The notes under the pieces were generated by a model. The model worked only from the letters and a program-made list of their open reading frames with translations, made no database searches and had not been told where the DNA came from. From Myceligenerans indicum (GTDB lineage: Bacteria > Actinomycetota > Actinomycetes > Actinomycetales > Cellulomonadaceae): a stretch of DNA of 64,000 nt. Shown in pieces: positions 28,525 through 37,358 of this stretch. Within the stretch, counting starts at the first letter, position 1; the number at the start of each line of letters is the position of its first letter. The position numbers and the translations under genes are program-made. The DNA lies in the NCBI RefSeq assembly GCF_016742955.1, contig NZ_JABBYC010000001.1:1-64000 (forward strand), written 5' to 3'.

Positions 28525-29706
28525 GTGACCATGCACCCCTTCGACACCATCACCGCCGACCAGCTGCGCGACGCCGGCAGCACGAAGTGGACCGCCTTCC
28601 CTGGCACGATCGGGGCGTGGGTGGCCGAGATGGACTTCGGCACGTCGCCCGAGGTCACCAAGGCCGTGCACGACGCCGTCGACCGCGCCGTGCTCGGGTA
28701 CCTGCCCAAGGCCCTGGCCACCGAGATGTCCGAGTCCTACGCCCGGTTCGCCGCCGACCGGTACGGCTGGGCGGTCGACCCGGCCCACGTGCGCCCGGTG
28801 TCCGACGTGCTGACCGCGCTCGAACTCGTCATCACCCACTACTCGCGGCCCGGCTCGCCGATCATCCTGCCGACGCCCGCCTACATGCCGTTCCTCACCC
28901 TTCCGCGCACGCTGGGCCGCGACATCATCCAGGTACCGATGTCGGTCGCCGACGGTCCCGGAGGCCCGCGGTACACCTACGACCTCGACGCGCTCGACGC
29001 CGCGTTCGCCGCCGGCGGGCACCTCATGGTGCTGTGCAACCCGCACAACCCCGTCGGCCGCGTCCTCACGCCCGACGAGATGAACCAGATCGCCGAGGTC
29101 GTGGACCGTCACGGCGGCCGGGTCTTCGCCGACGAGATCCACGCGCCGCTGACCTTCGAGCCGCACCGCCACGTCCCCTACGCCTCCCTGTCCGAGACGG
29201 CGGCAGGCCACACCGTCACGGCCACCTCGGCGTCGAAGGCATGGAACCTTCCCGGCATGAAGTGCGCCCAGCTGGTGCTGTCGAACGCGGCGGACATCGC
29301 CACCTGGAACGAGGTGGGGCACCACGCCGAGATGCAGGCCGCGACACTCGGCGTCGTCGCCGCCCGGGCCGCCTACGACGAGTCGCGCGCCTGGCTCGAC
29401 GACACCCTTGCCTACCTGCGGGGCAACTACGCCGCACTGGTCGACGACGTGGCCGGCCTCCTCCCCGGCGTGACCGTCACCCCGCTGGAGGGCACCTATC
29501 TCTCCTGGCTGGACTGTCGCGAGCTCGACCTCGGTGACGCGTCCTCGCCCGCTGAGCTCTTCCGCACCCGGGCGGGTGTCACGACGACCGACGGTGCCCT
29601 GTGCGGGGAGGTCGGGAAGGGCTTCGTCCGTCTCAACCTGGCCATGCCACGCCCCGTCCTGGCCGACGCGCTCACGGCGATGGGCGAGGCCGCCGCCCGC
29701 GGCTGA
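28525..29706 (+). CDS. MalY/PatB-type PLP-dependent C-S lyase or aminotransferase
   Basis: This 393-residue fold-type I PLP enzyme belongs to the MalY/PatB group, whose members cleave cystathionine or act as aminotransferases. It shows VAEMDFGTSP (33-42), CNPHNPVGR (171-179), ADEIHAPL (202-209) and the PLP lysine in SASKAWNLPG (K238). Cystathionine beta-lyase activity (methionine synthesis) is the likely role, by family. It is transcribed alone and followed by the prepilin peptidase gene. Confidence 0.85.
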   Translation: MTMHPFDTITADQLRDAGSTKWTAFPGTIGAWVAEMDFGTSPEVTKAVHDAVDRAVLGYLPKALATEMSESYARFAADRYGWAVDPAHVRPVSDVLTALELVITHYSRPGSPIILPTPAYMPFLTLPRTLGRDIIQVPMSVADGPGGPRYTYDLDALDAAFAAGGHLMVLCNPHNPVGRVLTPDEMNQIAEVVDRHGGRVFADEIHAPLTFEPHRHVPYASLSETAAGHTVTATSASKAWNLPGMKCAQLVLSNAADIATWNEVGHHAEMQAATLGVVAARAAYDESRAWLDDTLAYLRGNYAALVDDVAGLLPGVTVTPLEGTYLSWLDCRELDLGDASSPAELFRTRAGVTTTDGALCGEVGKGFVRLNLAMPRPVLADALTAMGEAAARG

Positions 29707-29736
29707 CCTCACCGTCCACGAACCGGTGACCGTGTC

Positions 29737-29748
29737 TAGGCTCGTCCC
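29737..29748 (+). promoter_or_regulatory. Leaderless promoter of the prepilin peptidase gene
   Basis: TAGGCT (29737-29742), six bases, then GTG at 29749. Confidence 0.6.
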
Positions 29749-30372
29749 GTGACTGCATCCGAAGCCCTCCCGGCACCTCCGTCCGGCCCTCTGCCCACCA
29801 GGATCGTCACGGAGATCCGGCCCTTCGCCCGGTCCGTGGCGGTGGTCGCCGTCCTGGCCGTCGCCTGGGCGGTGTGGGCCGCGGGGGCGTCGTGGGCGGC
29901 CCCGGCCGTCGTGGTGCTGGCCGTGGCCGGTGCGGCGCTCGGGGTGATCGACGCGCGGACGCACCGCCTGCCGAACGCGATCGTGTACCCGGCCACGGCA
30001 CTCGTGGGCGGGCTCCTGGTGCTCGCTGCCGTGGCCGGAGCACTCACCGGCGGGCCGTCCTGGGACGCGCTGGGCCGAGCCGCGCTGGGATTCGCCGCGC
30101 ATGCGGGCTTCTACCTGCTGATGTGGCTGATCTTCCAGGGCGGGATCGGTCTGGGCGACGTGAAGCTGGCCGGGATCCTCGGCGCGGTCACGGCCTGGTG
30201 GGGCTGGGACACGTTCCTGGTGGGGGCGACGGCACCCTACGTGGTGGGCGGTGCGGTGGCCGTCGTGCTCCTGCTGTTCCGCCTCGCCGGACGCAAGTCG
30301 TACATCCCCTTCGGCCCGTTCATGCTCCTGGGCGTTGTGGCGGCCCTCACGTGGGGCCGGCTGGTGTCCTGA
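29749..30372 (+). CDS. Type IV prepilin peptidase (A24 family), minimal form
   Basis: A24 peptidases are membrane aspartic proteases that cut the leader of type IV pilin/Tad/competence pseudopilins. The 207-residue protein has the two catalytic aspartates in GVIDARTHRLPN (about 63-74) and GLGDVKLAG (about 132-140) and six to seven helices. It lacks the N-terminal methylase domain of long PilD/GspO enzymes. No pilin or secretion genes are nearby, so its substrates are encoded elsewhere. It ends at a strong hairpin. Confidence 0.88.
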   Translation: MTASEALPAPPSGPLPTRIVTEIRPFARSVAVVAVLAVAWAVWAAGASWAAPAVVVLAVAGAALGVIDARTHRLPNAIVYPATALVGGLLVLAAVAGALTGGPSWDALGRAALGFAAHAGFYLLMWLIFQGGIGLGDVKLAGILGAVTAWWGWDTFLVGATAPYVVGGAVAVVLLLFRLAGRKSYIPFGPFMLLGVVAALTWGRLVS

Positions 30373-30393
30373 CGCGGGAGCCGGACGGCCGGT

Positions 30394-30453
30394 CGCGACC
30401 ACGCCGTCCTGCGCGGTGGCATGGCAGCCACGACGCCGGACGGCGTGGTCGCG
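30394..30453. terminator. Bidirectional terminator, perfect 16-bp stem
   Basis: CGCGACCACGCCGTCC (30394-30409) pairs perfectly with 30438-30453. The 28-nt loop has an inner hairpin (GTGGC/GCCAC). It lies between convergent genes ending at 30372 and 30498. Confidence 0.8.
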
Positions 30454-30497
30454 AGGCGGTGACCTGCCGGGTGGGTCAGGGCCTCGGGAGGGGGCGG

Positions 30498-30899
30498 TCA
30501 GGGTTCGTTGCGGCGGCGGAAACTCGAGACGATCGAGCCCGCCACCAGGGCGATGCCGGCGCCGCCGAGCAGCAGGATCGCCGCGAAGCTGACATCGATG
30601 CGGGCGCCCGCCGTGGCGGCGAGCACGCCCAGCCCGACCGCCAGGACCACCAGCCCCCACACGATCGTCCCGACCCGCGGCCCCTGCGAGGCCGCCGGAG
30701 GTGTCGCCGGCGGGTTCGCGGTGCCGGCGTCCGGCGCCTCGTACGTGACCGTGTCCTGCTTCGTGACGGTGTCCTCCTCGGGGCGCGTGCCCTCCTGGGT
30801 GGCCGTGTCCTCCTGGGGGGCCATGCCGTTCTCGTGGATGCCGGGGGACGAGCCGGTGCTCTCCGGGGCCTCGTCGGGCCCGTGGGTGTTCTCGTTCAC
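30498..30899 (-). CDS. Small membrane protein with Thr/Glu-rich N-terminus
   Basis: This 133-residue protein is not recognised. Its first 70 residues are acidic with imperfect repeats (DTATQEGT, EEDTVTKQDTVTY); two hydrophobic segments follow (about 82-101 and 106-126), ending in a basic SSFRRRNEP. The GTG start overlaps the stop of the PspC-domain gene (GTGA, 30896-30899), so it is translated with it and may be part of the same envelope-stress module. It could be an accessory membrane subunit; nothing firmer can be said. Confidence 0.7.
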   Translation of the reverse strand: MNENTHGPDEAPESTGSSPGIHENGMAPQEDTATQEGTRPEEDTVTKQDTVTYEAPDAGTANPPATPPAASQGPRVGTIVWGLVVLAVGLGVLAATAGARIDVSFAAILLLGGAGIALVAGSIVSSFRRRNEP

Positions 30900-32461
30900 T
30901 GTGCCTCCTCGATGATGAGATCGCCCGCGGTGACCTCGACGAGCAGGCGGAGCTCCGCCCCGTCGTCGCCGACCTCGTCGCTGGTGATCTCGACCTGCTG
31001 GTCGTTGACCCCGCTGTAGGTGCGGTCGTCGCCGTCCACGAACCACTCCAGTGCCCCGGCGGAGAGCCGGCCGTCGACCTCCACCGCGGCGTCCGCGGGA
31101 ACGACGACCGTCGCCGCGCCGGCGCCGACGGCGATCGGCACCTCGACCGGCTCGGCCGGGTCGACGCCGGACAGGTCGAGCTCCGTCAGGTCGATGGTGG
31201 GCTCGCCCCAGCTGACCGCGTACCCGCGCTCCGCCTCGGCGATCCGGCTCGGTGAGAACGTGCCGTCGGAGATCGGGGCTCCGGGCTCGTGGCCGTCCAC
31301 GCGGCCGTCGAAGTCGAGGACGTCGCCGACGACGTCGCGGCCCTCGTCGATCCGCCCGGGACCGTCCACCTGCAGCCATCCCAGTGTCGGTACACCCAGG
31401 ACGAGGCCGATGATCGCCATCGCACCCAGGCCGCCGCTCGATCGGCCGCGGAGTCCCGCGACGACGATCGCGACGCCGATGATCGCCAGGGAGATCCCGA
31501 TCCAGGCACCCCAGAGGCCCGCGTCGCCGTCGGACAGGTAGGGGATCGCGCCGTCCAGGACGAGCTCGTCGAGCAGGAGCGCGGCACCGGCGAGCAGGAT
31601 CAGCCCGAGGACGATCCCGGCGCCGCCACCCTTGCGCCGCGGCGGGCGTGGCGGCAGCGGCTGCGCGTACGGGGCCCCCGTGTAGGGCGCGGCGGGCGTC
31701 CCGGGCGGCATGCCGGACGTCCCGGCGTACGGTGCGTGCGCGGCAGGCGGCGCCTCGGGTCCGGTGGAGGTGTGGTCGGCCAGGCCGACGGTCTCGCTGG
31801 CCGCCGGTGGTCCGGCCGGGCCCGCCCCGGGACCGGCCGGCGTCGTCGGGGGGTGCGCGGGCGCGTACGGCTGCGGATGTGCGGGCGGGTAGGGCTGCGC
31901 GTGCGGCTCACCCTCCGTGGAGGGCCGACGCCGGGCCGCCTGGACCAGGAGGTAGACGATCCCGCTGACGACGGCCAGCCAGAACAGTGCCGCGAGCCAC
32001 CCCGCGTCCACGTCCCACCAGCCCCACGGGCCGCCCCACGCGAACCCGAAGAGGAACATCGTGGCCGCGCCGAGCAGGGCGACGTCGAAGTTGCCGCGGA
32101 CCGCCTCCTCGAGGTGGATGCGGCCGTCGGACTGCTCCGGCAGCAGGGCCCAGCCGAGGCCGTACGCGATGAGCCCGATGCCGCCCAGGAAGACGGTGAT
32201 GACGAACAGGCCGCGCACCAGCAGCGGGTCCCAGCCGAGGCGGTCGGCCACGCCGGACGCGACACCGCCGACCCAGCGCCGGTCGGCACGGTAGAGGCGG
32301 GTGCGCCGGATCGAGTCGAAGAAACCGGAACCGGCCGGGCGGGGCTGCGACCCCGGCGGCTGCTGCGGCGGGGCCTGCTCCTCGAAGGACGTCTGCTGGG
32401 CGCTCGGTTCGGGCTCGCCCGGTGGCGTCGGCCCCTCACCTGCGGTCGGGTCTGTGGTCAT
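30896..32461 (-). CDS. PspC-domain membrane protein with LiaF-like C-terminus
   Basis: This 521-residue protein starts with a Pro/Gln-rich cytoplasmic segment, then a PspC domain at about 54-112 (RADRRWVGGVASGVADRLG, then GLIAYGLGWALLPE). Several further helices and a Pro/Ala/Tyr-rich linker (about 180-270) follow. The last 150 residues form a soluble beta-rich domain like the cell-wall-active-antibiotic response domain of LiaF proteins. Such proteins sense envelope damage and restrain a partner kinase. It is divergent from a PspC-kinase/LuxR-regulator pair, strongly suggesting a common circuit. Confidence 0.85.
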   Translation of the reverse strand: MTTDPTAGEGPTPPGEPEPSAQQTSFEEQAPPQQPPGSQPRPAGSGFFDSIRRTRLYRADRRWVGGVASGVADRLGWDPLLVRGLFVITVFLGGIGLIAYGLGWALLPEQSDGRIHLEEAVRGNFDVALLGAATMFLFGFAWGGPWGWWDVDAGWLAALFWLAVVSGIVYLLVQAARRRPSTEGEPHAQPYPPAHPQPYAPAHPPTTPAGPGAGPAGPPAASETVGLADHTSTGPEAPPAAHAPYAGTSGMPPGTPAAPYTGAPYAQPLPPRPPRRKGGGAGIVLGLILLAGAALLLDELVLDGAIPYLSDGDAGLWGAWIGISLAIIGVAIVVAGLRGRSSGGLGAMAIIGLVLGVPTLGWLQVDGPGRIDEGRDVVGDVLDFDGRVDGHEPGAPISDGTFSPSRIAEAERGYAVSWGEPTIDLTELDLSGVDPAEPVEVPIAVGAGAATVVVPADAAVEVDGRLSAGALEWFVDGDDRTYSGVNDQQVEITSDEVGDDGAELRLLVEVTAGDLIIEEAQ

Positions 32462-32539
32462 GACTCCATGGTGGTCGACGGCGTCCGCCGCCGGGATCCG
32501 GTGCTGCCCTGAACCGACCCTGGTTCGCCGTCGCGGGCA

Positions 32540-32590
32540 CCCTGAGATGTGCCCCGGCGGGTCCTCAGGGGCGTCGCGACGTGCCACGAT
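32540..32590. promoter_or_regulatory. Divergent control region with CCCTGAG-N17-CTCAGGG palindrome
   Basis: Between the divergent PspC operons, CCCTGAG (32540-32546) and CTCAGGG (32564-32570) form an inverted repeat with 24-bp centre spacing. The kinase -10 CACGAT (32585-32590) lies 15 bp downstream and is six bases from the GTG. It is a candidate binding site for the adjacent LuxR-type regulator. Confidence 0.45.
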
Positions 32591-32596
32591 CGTGCT

Positions 32597-34051
32597 GTGA
32601 CGAACCAAGCAGCGCCGACGGCGGGCAGTCCGCCCGCCGGCCCGAGCGGCGACCCGGCCCCCACCGCGCCCGCCCGCCTCACCTTGCGGCGCCCTCGCGA
32701 GGGCCGCTGGATCGCGGGGGTGGCCACGGGGCTCGCGGCGCACATGGGCCTGCCGGTCTGGCTGGTCCGCCTGCTCTTCGTCCTGACCACGTTCCTGAAC
32801 GGGGCGGGCCTTCTCGCCTACGTGTTCTGGTGGGTGACGGTGCCCCCGGGACGTCCGGAAGCCGTCTCCGGTTCGGACCCCGCACGGTCCCGGCTGGCGC
32901 CTCGCCTTGCCCGCGCCGACGCGTCCGGCGACACCGCGCCCGCCTCGCTCACCGACCGTCTGCGCCTGTCCGGTCCGGTCACCCGGCTCAACACCCGCGA
33001 CATCACCATCGGGGTCGTGCTGCTCAGCGGTGCGGCTCTGCTGCTCGCCGTCCAGGCAGGCTGGGACCTGTGGGCGTCCTGGCTGCTGCCCGCCCTGATC
33101 GTGCTGGGCGGTATCGCCCTGGCCTGGAGCCAGCTCGACGGGACCACGCGCGGGCGATGGCTCGGCGACAGCCCGCGCACGCGGGCCGGAATGCTGCGGC
33201 TGGTCGGCGGGATCCTGCTGACGATGGTCGGCGTGCTCATGCTGGTGGGTCAGGAGGCGGCGATCAGCACGATGGTGCGGGCCACCGTGGCCTCGGTGGC
33301 GGTGGTGGCGGGCGTGATCCTCGTCCTCGCCCCGTGGTGGCTGAAACTGGTGCGTGAGCTCGGTGACGAGCGGGCCGCCCGCGCCCGGGAGGCCGAGCGC
33401 GCCGACATCGCCGCGCACCTGCACGACTCGGTGCTGCAGACCCTCGCCCTCATCCGTGCCCGCGCCGACGACTCCGAGTCCGTGTCCCGCATGGCACGTG
33501 CCCAGGAACGCGAGCTGCGCGAGTGGCTCTACGACGACCGGCCGTCGCCCGGGGAGTCCCTCGCCGCCGAACTGCGCGACCTCGTGGGGCAGGTCGAGGA
33601 CGCGTTCGCGCCCCTGACCGTGGACACGGTGGCGGTGGGCGACTGCGTCCCCGGGGCGAGCACGGCGGCGCTGCTGCAGGCCACGCGTGAGGCCCTGGTC
33701 AATGCCGCCACCCACGGCCGTCCGCCGGTCTCGGTGTACCTCGAGGTGGGCGAGGACTCCGTGGAGACGTTCGTCCGCGACCGCGGGGACGGCTTCGACA
33801 TCGACGAGATCGCGCCGGACAGGTTCGGGGTGCGGGAGTCCATCCTCGGGCGCATCCGGCGGCGCGACGGCGTCGCCGAGGTGCAGAGTCGGCCAGGATG
33901 GGGCACGGAGGTGCGGATGCGGGTGCCCCGCGAGGAGGCGCCGTCGGGCAGGTCGAGGTCCGGCGGAACCGGGGCCGGCGACCCGGGCCGTGGCGCACCC
34001 GGACCTGCCGCATCGAGCCCCACCACCGTGAAGACCGAGGAGAACCCATGA
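32597..34051 (+). CDS. PspC-domain sensor histidine kinase (HisKA_3)
   Basis: This 484-residue protein begins with a cytoplasmic PspC domain (about 30-85: REGRWIAGVATGLAAHMGLP), followed by three to four more membrane helices (to about 250) and a HisKA_3 dimerisation domain with HLHDSVLQ; H276 is the likely phosphorylated residue. A HATPase domain follows (REALVNAATHG, then RDRGDGFD and SRPGWGTEVRM). The last 50 residues are Gly/Pro-rich. GTG at 32597 fits a leaderless promoter. The response-regulator gene overlaps its stop (ATGA), so the two form a two-component system. Confidence 0.9.
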   Translation: MTNQAAPTAGSPPAGPSGDPAPTAPARLTLRRPREGRWIAGVATGLAAHMGLPVWLVRLLFVLTTFLNGAGLLAYVFWWVTVPPGRPEAVSGSDPARSRLAPRLARADASGDTAPASLTDRLRLSGPVTRLNTRDITIGVVLLSGAALLLAVQAGWDLWASWLLPALIVLGGIALAWSQLDGTTRGRWLGDSPRTRAGMLRLVGGILLTMVGVLMLVGQEAAISTMVRATVASVAVVAGVILVLAPWWLKLVRELGDERAARAREAERADIAAHLHDSVLQTLALIRARADDSESVSRMARAQERELREWLYDDRPSPGESLAAELRDLVGQVEDAFAPLTVDTVAVGDCVPGASTAALLQATREALVNAATHGRPPVSVYLEVGEDSVETFVRDRGDGFDIDEIAPDRFGVRESILGRIRRRDGVAEVQSRPGWGTEVRMRVPREEAPSGRSRSGGTGAGDPGRGAPGPAASSPTTVKTEENP

Positions 34052-34737
34052 CCACGGAAGACCGGACCCCCACACGTGTACCCGTCGTGCTCGTCGACGA
34101 CCACCACATGTTCCGCACCGGCGTGCGTGCCTCCCTCGACGAGCGCGTCGCCGTCCTGGGCGAGGCGGACAACGTCGACTCCGCGGTCGCCGTCGTGCAC
34201 GAGAAGCGGCCACCGGTGGTGCTGCTCGACGTGCACCTGCCCGGCGGGAACGGGGGCGGGGGAGCCGAGGTGGTGCAGCGCTGCGCGGACCTGGCGCGCC
34301 CGAACGGCGGGGTGCCCGTGCGGTTCCTGGCGCTGTCCGTGTCCGACGCGGCCGAGGACGTGGTGGCCGTCATCCGGGCGGGTGCGCGCGGGTACGTCAC
34401 CAAGAACATCTCCGGTCCGGAGCTGTCGGCCGCGGTGGTCCGGGTGGCGGGCGGGGACGCGGTGTTCTCCCCCCGGCTCGCCGGGTTCGTGCTGGACGCG
34501 TTCGGCACGGGCACCGCGGACATCGCGGTCGCCGACGACGAGCTCGACCGCCTCTCGAAGCGTGAGCAGGAGGTCATGCGGCTGATCGCCCGCGGCTACT
34601 CCTACCGGGAGGTGGCGAGCGAGCTGTTCATCTCGATCAAGACCGTCGAGACGCACGTCTCGGCGGTGCTGCGCAAGCTCCAGCTCTCCTCGCGGTACGA
34701 GCTGACCCGCTGGGCGGCGGCGCGCCGGCTGCTGTAG
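34048..34737 (+). CDS. NarL/LuxR-family response regulator
   Basis: This 229-residue regulator has a receiver domain with the acidic pair DD (17-18), the phospho-acceptor D61 in LLDVHLPGG, and a lysine in GYVTKNIS. A LuxR-type HTH follows (about 165-225: LSKREQEVMRLIARGYSYRE, then KTVETHVSAVLRKLQLSSRY). The receiver has a Gly-rich insertion after the phosphorylation site (GGNGGGG). It is coupled to the kinase and probably activates envelope-stress genes, including the two divergent operons. Confidence 0.93.
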   Translation: MTTEDRTPTRVPVVLVDDHHMFRTGVRASLDERVAVLGEADNVDSAVAVVHEKRPPVVLLDVHLPGGNGGGGAEVVQRCADLARPNGGVPVRFLALSVSDAAEDVVAVIRAGARGYVTKNISGPELSAAVVRVAGGDAVFSPRLAGFVLDAFGTGTADIAVADDELDRLSKREQEVMRLIARGYSYREVASELFISIKTVETHVSAVLRKLQLSSRYELTRWAAARRLL

Positions 34738-34785
34738 CGGTTCGGGCGCGTTGCCGTCTTTTTCCTGGTCCTGATGCCGCGCCGG

Positions 34786-34791
34786 TACGCT
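34786..34791 (+). promoter_or_regulatory. Candidate -10 of the DUF456 gene
   Basis: TACGCT lies 40 bp before the GTG at 34832, with a TTCCTG-like -35 upstream. This would give a short leader containing a GGACGGGAAG ribosome site. Confidence 0.4.
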
Positions 34792-34831
34792 CGGCCCGTC
34801 ACACTCGCCGACGGACGGGAAGTACCGAACT

Positions 34832-35326
34832 GTGGTCGTCAACTTCGATGGCACGACCGAGGTCCTCGTGGGCCTCGCGATCCTGGTGGGGCTCATCGGG
34901 ATCGTCGTCCCCGTGCTGCCCGGCAGCATCCTGGTCGGCGGGGCGATCCTGGTGTGGGCATTCCTCACGGGTGGCCCGGTGGCCTGGACGGTCTTCGCGG
35001 TCGCGGCGGTCTTCCTCGTGGTCGCCGAGATCCTGCAGTACGTCGTGGCCGGCGGGCACATGAAGCGCTCCGAGGTGCCGACGTCGACGATCGTGCTCGG
35101 CGGTGTCGCCGGTGTGATCGGCTTCTTCGTGGTGCCGGTGGTGGGCCTGTTCCTGTTCTTCGCGGTGGCGGTGTTCCTGGTCGAGCTGGTCCGGCGGCAG
35201 GACCGGGTGACGGCCTGGCGCGCCACGGTCGCTGCCCTCCAGGCGAGTGCGATGACGATCGGCATCCAGCTCCTCGGGGCTCTCGCCGCGGCCACGGCGT
35301 GGATCATCGGGCTCTTCCTGGTGTGA
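34832..35326 (+). CDS. DUF456 membrane protein
   Basis: This 164-residue protein is almost entirely membrane-embedded, with Gly-rich helices typical of DUF456: VGLIGIVVPVLPGSILVGG near the N-terminus, and GGVAGVIGFFVVPVVGLFLF in the middle. DUF456 proteins are small membrane proteins of unknown function. It follows the response regulator in the same direction, with its own likely promoter. Confidence 0.85.
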   Translation: MVVNFDGTTEVLVGLAILVGLIGIVVPVLPGSILVGGAILVWAFLTGGPVAWTVFAVAAVFLVVAEILQYVVAGGHMKRSEVPTSTIVLGGVAGVIGFFVVPVVGLFLFFAVAVFLVELVRRQDRVTAWRATVAALQASAMTIGIQLLGALAAATAWIIGLFLV

Positions 35327-35441
35327 TCCCGGACGGGCCGGCGTGATCCCGGACGGGGCGGCCCGGCCGCCTGCCGCGGCGTCGTCGACCCATGCGGTCC
35401 CGGACCGCGGAGAGGGCTCCCGACTGGGGGAGGATGGGCAG

Positions 35442-35900
35442 GTGGAGATCATCGTCAGCCATCTCAGCGAGCTCGACCCGGACGTCGCCTACGGCGTGTG
35501 GCGCTTGCGCCAGGACGTGTTCGTGGTGGAACAGGAGTGCCCGTACCCGGACCTGGACGGCCGGGACCTGGAACCGGCCGCGACGCAGGTGGTCCTGCTC
35601 GGTTCCGCGGACGACGGCCGGCCCCGCGTCCTCGGGACCGCGCGCGTGCTGGACGACGGCGATCTCTGGCGCATCGGCCGCGTGTGCCTGGACCGCGCGG
35701 CGCGCGGGCAGGGCCTGGCCGACGACGTCATGCGCGCCGCGCTGGCGCACGTCAACGCGGCGGAGGACAGCCGGGACGTCGTCCTCGACGCGCAGGCGCC
35801 CCTCGCGGGCTGGTACGCCACCTTCGGTTTCCTGCCGGACGGCGAGGACTTCCTCGAGGACGGCATCCCCCACATCCCGATGCGCCTGTGGCGTCCCTGA
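35442..35900 (+). CDS. elaA: ElaA-like GNAT acetyltransferase
   Basis: This 152-residue acetyltransferase matches the ElaA family: WRLRQDVFVVEQECPYPDLD near 22-41, GTARVLDDGDLWRIGRVCLD, and the acetyl-CoA loop RGQGLADDVMRA. Substrate unknown. Upstream in-frame codons start at 35343, but GTG 35442 is preferred: GGGGGAGG precedes it at a suitable distance, and GAGGAT (35430-35435) would equally fit a leaderless -10. Confidence 0.85.
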   Translation: MEIIVSHLSELDPDVAYGVWRLRQDVFVVEQECPYPDLDGRDLEPAATQVVLLGSADDGRPRVLGTARVLDDGDLWRIGRVCLDRAARGQGLADDVMRAALAHVNAAEDSRDVVLDAQAPLAGWYATFGFLPDGEDFLEDGIPHIPMRLWRP

Positions 35901-35937
35901 CCGGTCCCGCGGCGGGCAGCGCGCGCCGGGCGGCCGG

Positions 35938-37107
35938 TCAGGCGTGCCGGGGCAGGACCACGCGGGCCATCTGGGTGCGGTAGCGCTCCACGCCGAAGCG
36001 CTCCTCGGAGTCCTTGCGGCCGGTCGTGGCGAGCGCGGCCGCGCGCTCCGGGTCGTCCAGCAGTTCGGCGACGGCTCCCGCCAGGGCCTCGGGGTCACCG
36101 GGCGGCACACTCCGCCCGGTCTCGCCGTCGCGCACGATCTCGGCCAGGCCCTGGGTGCGGCTCACCACGAGGGGCCGCTGTGCCCGCAGGGCCTGGACGG
36201 CGACGTTCCCGAACGGTTCGACCCGAGAGGGCACGACGACGACGTCGGCGCGGGCGAACCACTCCCACGGATCGGCGTATCCCGCGAAGTCGACGGCGCC
36301 TGCGAGGTCGGGCCGGGTCGCCCGCGCCCGCAGCTCCTCCTCGAACCACTCGTAGCCCGCGAAGACCGAGCCGCACAGCGTGAGGCGCACGTCGCGGCCC
36401 TCCTGCCGCAGCCTGCCGACGGCCTCCAGCGCGACGTCCGTCCCCTTGCGCGGGGACAGCCGCCCGACCAGCACGACCCGGCGCGCCGTACCGGCCGGCG
36501 TCCCGGCCGGGTCCCCGGGGGAGCTGTCCGGATCCGGCCGCCCGGACGCCGCCGGGCCGTCGCCGGGTCCCGGGACACCGTTGTAGACGATCCGCGTCCG
36601 GCGTCGCAGCGGCGGTACGGCGCCGACGACGACGTCGCGCGCCGTCGCCGAGTTGACCACGACGTCCCGCGCCAGCAGCAGCGGTGCGTTGAGGCCGATG
36701 CGCACGGGGAGCGCGGCGTCGGCCTCGGCCTCGTGCACGTGACACACGGGAGCGACCCCGGCGAACCGGGAGATCCCGAGCCAGGCGGGGATGGTCACGG
36801 TGTTCACCACAACGGCGTGTGGCCGGTGGCGGCGGACGATGCCTACCATGCGCGGGGCCGCGCGGACGGTGTGCAGGAACAGCCCCGCGATCCCGCGAGG
36901 GGTCAGATGGGCCTTGCGCAGCACCGGCGCGTCGACGATCTCGACCTCGGCGCCCGCGTCGTGCAGTTCCGTCACGAGCGGTCCGTCCTGGGCAAGGGCG
37001 ACGACGACGCTCGCCCCGGCCTGCCGCAGGGCGATGGCGGTCTCGACCAGCTGGAGGTCGGACCCGTACAGCTCGGCGGAGGGATGGGTGAGGAGCACCG
37101 TCGTCAT
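35938..37107 (-). CDS. GT4-type glycosyltransferase (EPS locus edge)
   Basis: This 389-residue GT-B enzyme shows THPSAELYGSDLQLVETAIA at the N-terminus, VGRLSPRKGTDVALEAV in the donor domain and SRVEPFGNVAVQALRAQRPL at the E-x7-E position. The middle (about 195-225) has a Pro/Gly/Asp-rich insertion. It is divergent from the EPS-initiating transferase and shares its 250-bp control region, so it probably adds a sugar to the same polymer. ATG at 37107; the minus-strand CACAGT (37114-37119) ends six bases away. Confidence 0.85.
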   Translation of the reverse strand: MTTVLLTHPSAELYGSDLQLVETAIALRQAGASVVVALAQDGPLVTELHDAGAEVEIVDAPVLRKAHLTPRGIAGLFLHTVRAAPRMVGIVRRHRPHAVVVNTVTIPAWLGISRFAGVAPVCHVHEAEADAALPVRIGLNAPLLLARDVVVNSATARDVVVGAVPPLRRRTRIVYNGVPGPGDGPAASGRPDPDSSPGDPAGTPAGTARRVVLVGRLSPRKGTDVALEAVGRLRQEGRDVRLTLCGSVFAGYEWFEEELRARATRPDLAGAVDFAGYADPWEWFARADVVVVPSRVEPFGNVAVQALRAQRPLVVSRTQGLAEIVRDGETGRSVPPGDPEALAGAVAELLDDPERAAALATTGRKDSEERFGVERYRTQMARVVLPRHA

Positions 37108-37358
37108 GGCTGAACTGTGCCATCCCGCCACGGCGGTGCGCTTGTTGAGGTCACGGCAGCAAATGCCCATTCCGAGACACGCCAATCACGAAACGCGGGA
37201 TATCGGATGAAATCGAGGGTGAACTTGCGATGAACGACAGGCAAGACTGCACTATCCGATTTACCGTGATCCCAACCCCGATCTTCACCGGCGTTCCGCA
37301 CCTCGCACGGACGGCCGAGACAGGCATCGATCACAGCAAAATCTGAGGGGAATCGCGC
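37108..37358. promoter_or_regulatory. AT-richer divergent control region of EPS genes
   Basis: This 251-bp gap is clearly lower in GC than its surroundings and separates the minus-strand glycosyltransferase from the EPS transferase. Related motifs ATATCGGATGAAATCG and CTATCCGATTTACCG occur about 60 bp apart (near 37200 and 37253), as expected for a regulator site pair. A GAGGGG ribosome site lies before the GTG at 37359. Confidence 0.45.

Noticed and set aside
27763-30660. 965-codon minus-strand frame across three plus-strand genes
   Set aside because: It is antisense to the membrane protein, the MalY-like enzyme and the prepilin peptidase, all with conserved motifs; only codon bias keeps it open.
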